64,000 nucleotides of DNA from Candidatus Binatus sp. Its GTDB lineage: Bacteria; Desulfobacterota; Binatia; Binatales; Binataceae. Shown in pieces: positions 16,196 through 23,818 of this stretch. A program made the translations under genes and the position numbers. The stretch lies in NCBI RefSeq assembly GCF_030646925.1, contig NZ_JAUSKL010000024.1, positions 1 through 64,000 on the forward strand. The letters are read 5' to 3'. The notes below the pieces were generated by a model, which saw nothing but the letters and a program-made list of their open reading frames with translations, searched no databases and had not been told where the DNA came from. How positions within the stretch are numbered: the first letter of the stretch is position 1; every line of letters starts with the position of its first letter.

Positions 16196-18100
16196 CTAAA
16201 ATTTCGCGAGGTCGCCGTAAAGGATCTTGCGGATGTCTGGCGCGATCGGCGAGCCGTCGAGCGTGAGCGTGCGCCGATTGAATGTCGGATGCTCGATTTT
16301 GAGCGACATCTCCGCGTCGGAAGCATCGGCTGGCGTCGCGAACGCGACTCGGCCGCTGTCGGGCGTCGATACCTCCGCGAGCATCGCGCCGCCGCGCCCG
16401 TAGAGAATCACTCGCGCGCCCGCGAGCGGCGGATGCTCCCCGTCGGGCATGTGATCGTTGTCGAAAACCGTCACGCTGACGCTCCGCAAATCGCGCGCGC
16501 GTTCGACCTCGACCCGCAGGTCGCGCAGATAAATCATCGGCTCGGCGAACACGCCCTGGATTCCCACCCGCGCCGGCTCGCACGCCGGATTGGCTTTCAA
16601 CTCGATACGCTGCGCCGCCATCCCGTGGTCCGACGTCACCACGAAGAGCGTCGATTCGAGCAATCCGCGGCGGCGAAATATCTCGAGCACCGCGCCGATT
16701 CGTTGGTCGGTGCGATAGAGCGCTTCGCGCAGGCCCTCATGATGCGGCCCGTAGTCGTGGCCCGCGCCGTCCGTCAGCACGAATTCATGCGCGACAAAAA
16801 CCGGCGCCTCGTCCGCGCAATGATCGAACAGATTGATCAGTTGCGCCATCCCGCGGATATCCACCACTTCCTCGCGCCGCATATCGGGCAAATCGTCGGC
16901 CATCCAGCGCGGACTGATATCGTTTGACATCGCCTGCGTGAGCGCCTTGAGCCGCGCCTTGTCGCCGATAATTCGACGCTCGAACACGGCGTGATCGGCG
17001 CCGCGGCACTGCGGCTCATGAATTGACGCGGTGATCGCGCTCGCGCCGCGCACGCGCTTGAACGCCTCGTACAGCGTCTCGACCTCGTGATTCAGATACC
17101 GCTCCATCTCGAAAATGTTGCCCTGGATCGGCACCGTCTCGCGATGCTCGCGCAGATGAAACGTCGGATTCACGACGTCATGATGCCCGCACCATGCGCC
17201 CGTCATAATCGTCGAATGGCTCGGCCACGTGATGCTCGGAAAATTCACGATCGAGCCGTGCGAGAGCATCGCGCCGCGTTCGATCAGCCCGGCAATATGC
17301 GGGATCGCCGTGCGATTCTGTTCGAGTTGATAGCGCAACTCGGTGTGCGACAAGCCGTCGAGCAGGATCATGTAAACGCGCGCCGGCGGTTCACTATGTT
17401 CATCGATAATTTCGCTGAGCGGATCTCCATCCTGCCGCTTCAGGTAAACTTGCGCGCCCGCGCCCGTCGCGTTCAATCCTGCGATCGCCGGAAAGCGCAT
17501 CACGCTCGCGATCGTCGGCGCGATATCGACGTGGCGCGCGCTCAACTGAAATTCACCGCGCCGGACGCCCGGTCCCGCGAACACCAGCGGCGCGCGGCAT
17601 TGCACCACGTCGAGCGACCCGTGCTGTCCCGGCTGGATTCCGTAGGCATAGCTCTTCGGACTCACGACCAGGTCCGGCGCGCGCGGACTATCGAACAGTT
17701 GCGCGATCCGCTCGTAGGCGTAGGGATGACTCAGCGCGTGCGGCTCGAAGTACGCGCGATTCGCGTCGTCGTCCGGATTGCCGCTCGCGCGCGCGGCGGC
17801 GAGTTCTTCTTCGATCGTGGCGACGACGAATGGATCCTGATTCGCGATCGGATTCTCACCTATTTGCTCGACGATTTTGAACGAGAGCGCGCCGTTCTCG
17901 CCGGCAAAGCGCTTGAAGCGGATCATCCCGCGCCGCGACCACACCTCGTATGCGTCGGCGCGCCACGTCGCGACCAGATCGATTTGTTCGGCGGCGATTG
18001 TTTCTCTCAGCAGCGCCACGATCGTGCGATCGCCCGACTCATACTGATGCGAGTCGAGTCCCTGGCCGCCGCGCCGCTCCGGTCCGTATTCGCGGGTCAT
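16196..18100 (-). CDS. Alkaline-phosphatase-superfamily phosphodiesterase/pyrophosphatase
   Basis: The 634-residue protein has a type I phosphodiesterase/nucleotide pyrophosphatase core. A metal-binding Asp lies in YMILLDGLSHTEL, the nucleophile region is FPSITWPSHSTIMTG, and metal ligands appear in VTSDHGM and TDGAGHDYG. An N-terminal part of about 225 residues (FAGPGVRRGEFQLSARHVDIAPTIASVMRF) resembles the C-terminal end of a second such domain, so the order looks permuted or partly duplicated. No signal peptide is seen. AAGGAG precedes the ATG. It likely cleaves a phosphodiester or pyrophosphate of unknown identity. Confidence 0.85.
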   Translation of the reverse strand: MTREYGPERRGGQGLDSHQYESGDRTIVALLRETIAAEQIDLVATWRADAYEVWSRRGMIRFKRFAGENGALSFKIVEQIGENPIANQDPFVVATIEEELAAARASGNPDDDANRAYFEPHALSHPYAYERIAQLFDSPRAPDLVVSPKSYAYGIQPGQHGSLDVVQCRAPLVFAGPGVRRGEFQLSARHVDIAPTIASVMRFPAIAGLNATGAGAQVYLKRQDGDPLSEIIDEHSEPPARVYMILLDGLSHTELRYQLEQNRTAIPHIAGLIERGAMLSHGSIVNFPSITWPSHSTIMTGAWCGHHDVVNPTFHLREHRETVPIQGNIFEMERYLNHEVETLYEAFKRVRGASAITASIHEPQCRGADHAVFERRIIGDKARLKALTQAMSNDISPRWMADDLPDMRREEVVDIRGMAQLINLFDHCADEAPVFVAHEFVLTDGAGHDYGPHHEGLREALYRTDQRIGAVLEIFRRRGLLESTLFVVTSDHGMAAQRIELKANPACEPARVGIQGVFAEPMIYLRDLRVEVERARDLRSVSVTVFDNDHMPDGEHPPLAGARVILYGRGGAMLAEVSTPDSGRVAFATPADASDAEMSLKIEHPTFNRRTLTLDGSPIAPDIRKILYGDLAKF

Positions 18101-18274
18101 ATCGTGATGCGCTCCTTGCGAACGGCCCATTGTGGCGCATCGCGAGCCGCGAGCGCAAAGTTTCGCGGCGCTGCTTCGTGTGGATTATCGGACGCTGCGA
18201 GCGCTTTCGGAGATTGCGCGTCCTGTTCCTTTCCGGCAATAGTGAAACGCCGAAATTGGGAGCGGCGCTGGTTT

Positions 18275-18622
18275 ATGGCACTCACTGAAGATTCCGCGTT
18301 TGAGTCACGCATCGGAAAAGGCACCAAGGCCTCCGGCAAGCTGAATTTTCGCGGACCGGTGAAAATCGAAGGCGAAGTGGAAGGCGAGATCTCTGGCGAT
18401 GAAGTCATGATCGCGAACGGCGCGGTGGTCAGTGCGCGAATTTCGGCAGGCCGCGTCACGATCGCCGGCGCATTCAGCGGCGAAGTCACCGCGCGTGAGC
18501 GCGTCGAATTGATGGCCACCGCGCGCGCGCAATGCACCATCAGCACGCCCAACCTGGTGCTCAACGAGGGCGCGCAATTCGACGGCGACTGCAAGATGCC
18601 GCGCAACAAGATCGCCGCCTAG
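18275..18622 (+). CDS. Bactofilin
   Basis: The 115-residue protein shows the repetitive right-handed beta-helix of bactofilins (DUF583): ASGKLNFRGPVKIEGEVEGEI, NGAVVSARI, AGRVTIAGAFSGEVTA and VLNEGAQFDG. Bactofilins form cytoskeletal filaments that scaffold cell-wall enzymes, polar proteins or ParABS. The length is typical for the small class. It is convergent with the next gene, and the two stop codons overlap. Confidence 0.92.
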   Translation: MALTEDSAFESRIGKGTKASGKLNFRGPVKIEGEVEGEISGDEVMIANGAVVSARISAGRVTIAGAFSGEVTARERVELMATARAQCTISTPNLVLNEGAQFDGDCKMPRNKIAA

Positions 18623-19233
18623 CCGCTCGTCGCGCTATCGCGGCGCGATATCAGCACCGTCTCGAAGCCGCGATTGTCGCGCCGCCGGATTATCACTCCC
18701 GTTTCATCGATCTCAATTTCTTCGCGGTCGCCCATCCGCTGCTCGTAAATCCAGGCCAGCGGATTGCCCGCCATCTGGCGGCACGATTGCTTGTAGGTCG
18801 CGCCCACCAGCGTATTCGGATCGATGATCGCGACGCGTCCGGTCCATTGCGATTGCCCGCGTGCGCGGATATGCGCGATCGTCAGCGCGCGAAAAATTAC
18901 CAGGTCGGCATCGACCTCGCGATAGCGCCCGAGTTTGGTCGTCAGCACGTTGCGGCCCGCCATCGCGCTCACGTTGCCGCGCAGAAAATCGCCGTCCGCT
19001 TCGTACGTCGCGTCGCGCACGAACGGCCCCCGCTTGTATCTCATCACCAGGCGCGTGATCAGATTCGCTTCGTCGAGATCGGCTTCCACTTCGAGACTGT
19101 CGGAGCTGGTCGCAGGATGCCGCGTGCCGCGAATTCTCTGCGCGAAGCGGCTCTCTTCCTCGATCGCGATCAGCTCGGCGCCGCGGCGAATTTCGTAGCG
19201 GTATTCACCCTCCGGCAGCAGCATCGAGATCAC
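18619..19233 (-). CDS. Hypothetical protein (DUF72-linked)
   Basis: The 204-residue protein is unrecognised. It is beta-rich with regular strand patterns (YRYEIRRGAELIAIEEES, EVEADLDEANLITRLVMRYKRG, TGRVAIIDPNTLVGATYKQSC) and has no signal peptide. Its GTG start overlaps the stop of the DUF72 gene as GTGA, which indicates coupled translation; an ATG at 19224 is an alternative. Its stop overlaps that of the convergent bactofilin gene. Confidence 0.7.
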   Translation of the reverse strand: MISMLLPEGEYRYEIRRGAELIAIEEESRFAQRIRGTRHPATSSDSLEVEADLDEANLITRLVMRYKRGPFVRDATYEADGDFLRGNVSAMAGRNVLTTKLGRYREVDADLVIFRALTIAHIRARGQSQWTGRVAIIDPNTLVGATYKQSCRQMAGNPLAWIYEQRMGDREEIEIDETGVIIRRRDNRGFETVLISRRDSATSG

Positions 19234-19961
19234 TCGGCTGACGCGGGCGGTGCTTCAGGCGGCTTCGCGTCGAGCATTTCCGCGAGCGCCAGCGCGTAAT
19301 GCGGCGCCGCATTGTTGTGCCGGAAGAAAGCGTAAGTCTCGCTGGCGCCGCGCGCGAGCCGCCGGATCGTTTTCGCCCACTCCCCAATCCTCGCCGTCTC
19401 ATAGCTGTCCTTGCGCAGGCGGAAATACAAATTCTCCGAGGTTCTGATCGCGGGCGTCGATAGATCTTCGGTCTCCGCGATACACAACGCGGCCGACGCG
19501 TCGCTGAGCGATTGCATGACCGAGTCGTCGAACCACGACGCGTCGCGAAATTCAAACGCCGGCCGAATCGATCCGGGCATTGTCGCAAGAAAGTCGTCGA
19601 GCAGCGCGATGTCCTTCTTCAACGTCGGCGGAAACTGGAACAGGATCGGACCCAGCCGATCGCCCATCGCGTTCGCGCGATCAGCGAACGCCTGCACCGC
19701 GTTGACTGTCGAGCGCAGCTTCATCGCGTGGGTGATTTGATACGGCGCTTTCAACGCGAAACGGAAATGAGGCGGCGTCGCCGCGGCCCATCGATTCAGC
19801 AGATCGACCGTCGCCGTGCGCCGAAACGTGTAATTGATCTCAACCGTCGCGATTCGCTCGGCGAAGTACGGAAGCATCTTCGCGCCCGCTAGCTTCGCCG
19901 GGTAAAAATCGCCGAGCCATTCGCGGTAGCCGAAGCCGGAAGTGCCGATCCGGATTTTCAT
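19230..19961 (-). CDS. DUF72 (YecE-like) TIM-barrel protein
   Basis: The 243-residue protein has the DUF72 signature: IRIGTSGFGYREWLGDFYP at the start, then TVEINYTFRR, RFALKAPYQITH, FQFPPTL and PAFEFRDASWF. These proteins form a TIM barrel of unknown biochemical activity, possibly nuclease-like. The ATG at 19961 is the natural start. It is the first gene of a two-gene unit with the overlapping hypothetical gene. Confidence 0.9.
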   Translation of the reverse strand: MKIRIGTSGFGYREWLGDFYPAKLAGAKMLPYFAERIATVEINYTFRRTATVDLLNRWAAATPPHFRFALKAPYQITHAMKLRSTVNAVQAFADRANAMGDRLGPILFQFPPTLKKDIALLDDFLATMPGSIRPAFEFRDASWFDDSVMQSLSDASAALCIAETEDLSTPAIRTSENLYFRLRKDSYETARIGEWAKTIRRLARGASETYAFFRHNNAAPHYALALAEMLDAKPPEAPPASAE

Positions 19962-20227
19962 CTCGCGCCCGCCCACGATTCGCAACCTATCGCCCCCCGC
20001 CGGCAGGGACAAGTTGTGATTTTGGCAGGTTTTTGTTCTTCTTATTGCCGAGCTCGCAGAAAATCGTCCATAAAATGCTGAATAGACTATCCTTGCACCC
20101 CGTATCTTGTTATGGGCTTGACGCGCTCGAAGAAATTGCTAATAAAGGGTCCATAGCGCAGTTCAGGCCGGGTGACCAGTTGATTGCCAGCCTAAGAACA
20201 GATAGGACTAATAAAGAGGACTTACAA

Positions 20228-20437
20228 ATGTCAGCGAAGGTACTTACAGTCAACGAGCTTGCGGAATACCTCCGAGTACATCGCTCGACGATCTATCGAT
20301 TGCTCAAGAAGGGCCAGTTGCCCGGCTTCAAGATCGGCAGCGACTGGCGCTTCAACGTCGAGGTTATCGACGACTGGCGCCTGCATCAGGGTACCGGCCT
20401 GCTTGCCGCTGAGGCCGCCGAAAGCGAGACTAACTGA
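20228..20437 (+). CDS. Excisionase-type helix-turn-helix DNA-binding protein
   Basis: The 69-residue protein is one MerR/excisionase-like helix-turn-helix: VLTVNELAEYLRVHRSTIYR, then LLKKGQLPGFKIGSDWRF, with the wing at KIGSDWRF. AGAGGA lies about eight bases before the ATG. Such single-domain proteins act as recombination directionality factors or small regulators. No phage or integrase gene is adjacent, so a regulatory role is more likely here. Confidence 0.88.
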   Translation: MSAKVLTVNELAEYLRVHRSTIYRLLKKGQLPGFKIGSDWRFNVEVIDDWRLHQGTGLLAAEAAESETN

Positions 20438-20534
20438 GAGCTCGGTTCCCGTAGCAACGGTTCGAAACTTTCTGAACCAGCGTCGATCTCTACGGTTGGC
20501 GCGCCGGGGCGCTACGGTCTAGACTGACCCGTCG

Positions 20535-21716
20535 ATGCCCACTGATGTTTCGGCCAGGACCGGCTTATTCACCGAGTCGGTGATCCGCGAGATGACGCGG
20601 CGCGCCCTCAAAGTTGGCGCGGTGAATCTCGCCCAGGGCTTTCCCGATTTCGCGGCGCCGGCCGAACTCAAGGAAGCTGCCAAGCGCGCGATCGACGAGG
20701 ACTTCAACCAGTACGCGATCACTCACGGCTCGCCGAATTTCCGCCGCGCTATCGCCGACAAGGTCCGTTCATTCAACGGCTTCGCCTGCGATCCCGACCT
20801 GAACGTGACGGTCACCTGCGGCGCGACCGAAGCGATGATCGCGGCGATGCTCGCCGTGATCAATCCCGGCGACGAGGTGATCATCTTCGAGCCGTTCTAT
20901 GAAAATTACGGACCCGATGTGATCCTGGCGGGCGCTACGCCGCGCTACGTGGCGTTGCGCGATCCGAATTTCTCGATCGATCACGCGGAACTGGAAGCGG
21001 CCTTCGGCCCGCGCACCAAGGCAATCGTGATAAACACGCCGCACAATCCGAGCGGCAAGGTTTTCACTCGCGCCGAACTCGAAAAAATCGCCGCGCTATG
21101 CATCCGGCACGACACGCTGGCGATCACCGACGAGATCTACGAGCACATCATCTTCGGCGGCGCGCGCCACGTATCGATCGCGAGCCTGCCTGGGATGGCC
21201 GATCGCACGATCACGATCAGCGGGCTGTCGAAAACCTATTCGATCACGGGATGGCGCCTCGCTTATGCGATCGCGTGCGAGCGGCTGACTTCCGCGATCC
21301 GCAAGGTGCACGATTTCCTGACCGTCGGCGCGCCGCATCCGCTGCAGGAGGCCGGCGCGGTCGCGCTCAGATTGCCCGAGTCGTTCTACGCGCAGCTCAC
21401 TTCGATGTACGAGCGCAAGCGCGCAGCGCTCTACGACGCGCTCTGCGGCGCAGGCCTGAAATGCACCAAACCTGACGGCGCTTATTACATCATCGCGGAA
21501 ATCGGAGGGCTGGGGTTTCAGGATGATTTCGCGGCGGCGGCATTCATGCTCGACGAGGTCGGCGTAGCGGGTGTGCCGGGCTCGAGCTTCTACCATCGCG
21601 CCGAACTCGGGCATCGCAAGCTGCGCTTCACGTTCTCGAAGAGCGACCAAACGATCGCAGCCGCGGCGGATCGGCTGCGGCATCTCAGCGAGAAACTCGC
21701 CGCGCGCAGCCGCTAA
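20535..21716 (+). CDS. Class I/II PLP-dependent aminotransferase
   Basis: The 393-residue enzyme has NTPHNPSGK at 167-175, the Asp/Tyr pair in AITDEIYEHI near 197-206, the PLP lysine Lys233 in SGLSKTYSITGWR, and Arg in KLRFTFSKS near the end. It resembles the kynurenine aminotransferase/methionine aminotransferase group (LAQGFPDF near 32-39). It transfers an amino group between an amino acid and a 2-oxo acid in the cytoplasm. Substrate unproven. Confidence 0.9.
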   Translation: MPTDVSARTGLFTESVIREMTRRALKVGAVNLAQGFPDFAAPAELKEAAKRAIDEDFNQYAITHGSPNFRRAIADKVRSFNGFACDPDLNVTVTCGATEAMIAAMLAVINPGDEVIIFEPFYENYGPDVILAGATPRYVALRDPNFSIDHAELEAAFGPRTKAIVINTPHNPSGKVFTRAELEKIAALCIRHDTLAITDEIYEHIIFGGARHVSIASLPGMADRTITISGLSKTYSITGWRLAYAIACERLTSAIRKVHDFLTVGAPHPLQEAGAVALRLPESFYAQLTSMYERKRAALYDALCGAGLKCTKPDGAYYIIAEIGGLGFQDDFAAAAFMLDEVGVAGVPGSSFYHRAELGHRKLRFTFSKSDQTIAAAADRLRHLSEKLAARSR

Positions 21717-21731
21717 TCTCGACGCAAAGAT

Positions 21732-22127
21732 TCAAGGCGCTTTCTTGCCGCCGCGCAGCGCGCGCAACGGCGGAAGTTCGATCCCGCCGGACAGATAGAC
21801 CAGCACCGTCCAGGCGCTGCGGGTGAGCGGATAGCACAGCAGCACGCTCGCCGCCGCGACCGTGCACAAGATCAGAATCTGCAACGTGTCGGAAATTCGC
21901 GTGAACGCGAGCACTCCCCAACAAACCAGGAAGGCCGCCGCGGCGACCGCGTAGTCGAGGTACATCGCGCCCAACCCTTCGCCGGGATCTTTCCAGAATA
22001 CGACGTGGCAGCGCGGGCATTCGCGATTCATCTTGAAATGGCTGCGGAACACCGCCCCGCGCCCGCATACCGGACACTGGCAATTGAGCGCGCGCTTGAT
22101 CAGCACCGATGCGGATTCGCCAGCCAC
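21732..22127 (-). CDS. DUF983 membrane protein
   Basis: The 131-residue protein has the DUF983 arrangement. An N-terminal zinc-ribbon-like part carries CPVCGRGAVF and ECPRCHVVFW, followed by GEGLGAMYLDYAVAAAAF and two or three membrane helices. The function of the family is unknown; it is common in alpha- and deltaproteobacteria. It is convergent with the aminotransferase gene, leaving only 15 bases between stops. Confidence 0.85.
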   Translation of the reverse strand: MAGESASVLIKRALNCQCPVCGRGAVFRSHFKMNRECPRCHVVFWKDPGEGLGAMYLDYAVAAAAFLVCWGVLAFTRISDTLQILILCTVAAASVLLCYPLTRSAWTVLVYLSGGIELPPLRALRGGKKAP

Positions 22128-22209
22128 AATACGATTGTACTCCCAGCTCGAACTCAGGCCAGCGGAGTTATCAGCTCGGTGATTTTTGTCCGGCGCGACG
22201 TTTAGCCGG

Positions 22210-23163
22210 CTAGCGCCACGGATTGAAGCTGAAGTTGAAGCCCAGTTCCGGCCCGATCATCTGCACGCGCACCATGTTGAACACGCCGGATGAAGTCTGC
22301 GTGTACTTGGAATAGTTGTAGTTCACCCCGACGAAAGGGCTGAACCCGCGCAGCCGGCTGTTCGAATAGATCACTCGCAGATGAGTTTCGAAGCCCGATT
22401 GCGAATCGTACACCGTGCCGCCTTCGTCGCGCCCCGAGTCCCATTTGTTGAACCAATAGCCCTGCGCCGTCGCCTCGATTGCCACGTGCGGAATCAGCCA
22501 GCGCCGCGCTTCGAGTCCGATCACTGGATACGGCAGGCCTCTCTCCTGCATCCGCACGCGCGTCAAAAACGGGGAATGGCGAAGCTTCGCGGGCAGGCCG
22601 TCGTTGATTCTGAAATCGTTGTAGGTGAACTCGACGCCGATTTTTGCGCGCAGATCCCAGCCCTTCAGGAATTGCGGCATCTGCCATTCGCGATTCTCAT
22701 AAAGCGGTGTCAGCCGCCGTTCATAAAATCCGCCAAACGTGTACCAGCGCGTCCCGTCATTGTTCAGGATTTGATTCTTCGGGATGAATCCGCCGCCGTA
22801 AAAAAATGGCGTCGTCGAAAAATGATCGCCATACATCGAGAAGTCTCTGAACTGGAACTGCGCCGCGTTGACGCTGTCGAACCAGTACGAAATCAGAACT
22901 TCGGGCGCCTGCAACTGAGTGGTGCCGAGATCCGGGCCAAGCCGAATTGTACTGTCCAGTGAGGAATCGACCCGTCGGCGGGCCGCGCTGTTATCGTCGA
23001 GAAATTGCCACGTATCCGACGCTTCGATATCGAACTGGCGCGGCGCAGGAGTGAGCAGATCATATTCCGCGTGATGCTCCGAGCCATAGTCGCCCGCAAA
23101 GCAGTTCACAGCGTAGAGCGCTACACCAAATGTTAACAGCAGCAGGAGTCGAAGTGCTTTCAT
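22210..23163 (-). CDS. Exported beta-rich (outer membrane-type) protein
   Basis: The 317-residue protein has a clear signal peptide (KALRLLLLLTFGVALYAVNCFAG). It also has many alternating aromatic strands and ends in an aromatic-containing strand (FNFSFNPWR). This suggests a small outer-membrane barrel. I do not recognise the family. It follows the PNPOx-like gene on the same strand after 43 bases and may be cotranscribed with it. Confidence 0.75.
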   Translation of the reverse strand: MKALRLLLLLTFGVALYAVNCFAGDYGSEHHAEYDLLTPAPRQFDIEASDTWQFLDDNSAARRRVDSSLDSTIRLGPDLGTTQLQAPEVLISYWFDSVNAAQFQFRDFSMYGDHFSTTPFFYGGGFIPKNQILNNDGTRWYTFGGFYERRLTPLYENREWQMPQFLKGWDLRAKIGVEFTYNDFRINDGLPAKLRHSPFLTRVRMQERGLPYPVIGLEARRWLIPHVAIEATAQGYWFNKWDSGRDEGGTVYDSQSGFETHLRVIYSNSRLRGFSPFVGVNYNYSKYTQTSSGVFNMVRVQMIGPELGFNFSFNPWR

Positions 23164-23206
23164 CGAGAGGCATGGTCTCTAAGTACGGTCTGAATTTCAA
23201 GCCGAT

Positions 23207-23770
23207 TCAGCGCGCTGCGGCGTTCGCGGGGACCTCGTCGATCGCAGGAGCCGGCGTTCCCGGCTGCGATTGAAAGCCTTCGCGCAGTTCGCGAATCGGC
23301 TCGATCTGAATCACGACGATTTGTTCCCGATCGATCTTCGCCCGGCTCGGCCGCGCAATACCAATCCATGCGAGCGTATATTTTTTAGGATACTGCTCGA
23401 TCACTTCATCCTGCACCGACGTATCCTTGATGATCGCCGCCTTGCCGATGAATGCCGGCCCGCTACTCGATCCAATCCACACCAGCGCGGGACTGCCGCG
23501 ACTGATTCGCTTCGCCTTCCAACTCGTCGGCGAGGTCTCGATCAGCACGCGATGGTCCTTGCTCACGATGAACCACACCGGAACGGCCTTGCTCTGATTC
23601 CCGTCTTTGCGCACCGTCGCAATATAGATGTAGCTCGACTTCGACAACGCCTCGAGGTTGCTCTGGCTGAACGGAGCGGCCGTCGCCGACGCTATCGGTG
23701 TAGCGATCGCGATCATCGCGATCAGCGCGCCGAATAAGTACGCATAGAGGCTTGCACGAGGCGATTTCAT
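23207..23770 (-). CDS. Exported PNPOx-like (split-barrel flavin-binding) protein
   Basis: The 187-residue protein has an N-terminal signal/anchor segment (AYLFGALIAMIAIATPIASATA). A split-barrel pattern follows: SSYIYIATVRKDGNQSKAVPVWFIVSKDHRVLIETS, then WKAKRISRGSPALVWIG. Such domains bind FMN, F420, heme or biliverdin. An exported version is unusual because cofactors are normally inserted in the cytoplasm; the segment could instead anchor it. It follows the VWA gene by 48 bases. Confidence 0.75.
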   Translation of the reverse strand: MKSPRASLYAYLFGALIAMIAIATPIASATAAPFSQSNLEALSKSSYIYIATVRKDGNQSKAVPVWFIVSKDHRVLIETSPTSWKAKRISRGSPALVWIGSSSGPAFIGKAAIIKDTSVQDEVIEQYPKKYTLAWIGIARPSRAKIDREQIVVIQIEPIRELREGFQSQPGTPAPAIDEVPANAAAR

Positions 23771-23818
23771 ATTTTTTCTCCGCGCGCTCCGTCATCTGCG
23801 AGATTGTGCGAAGCCCGC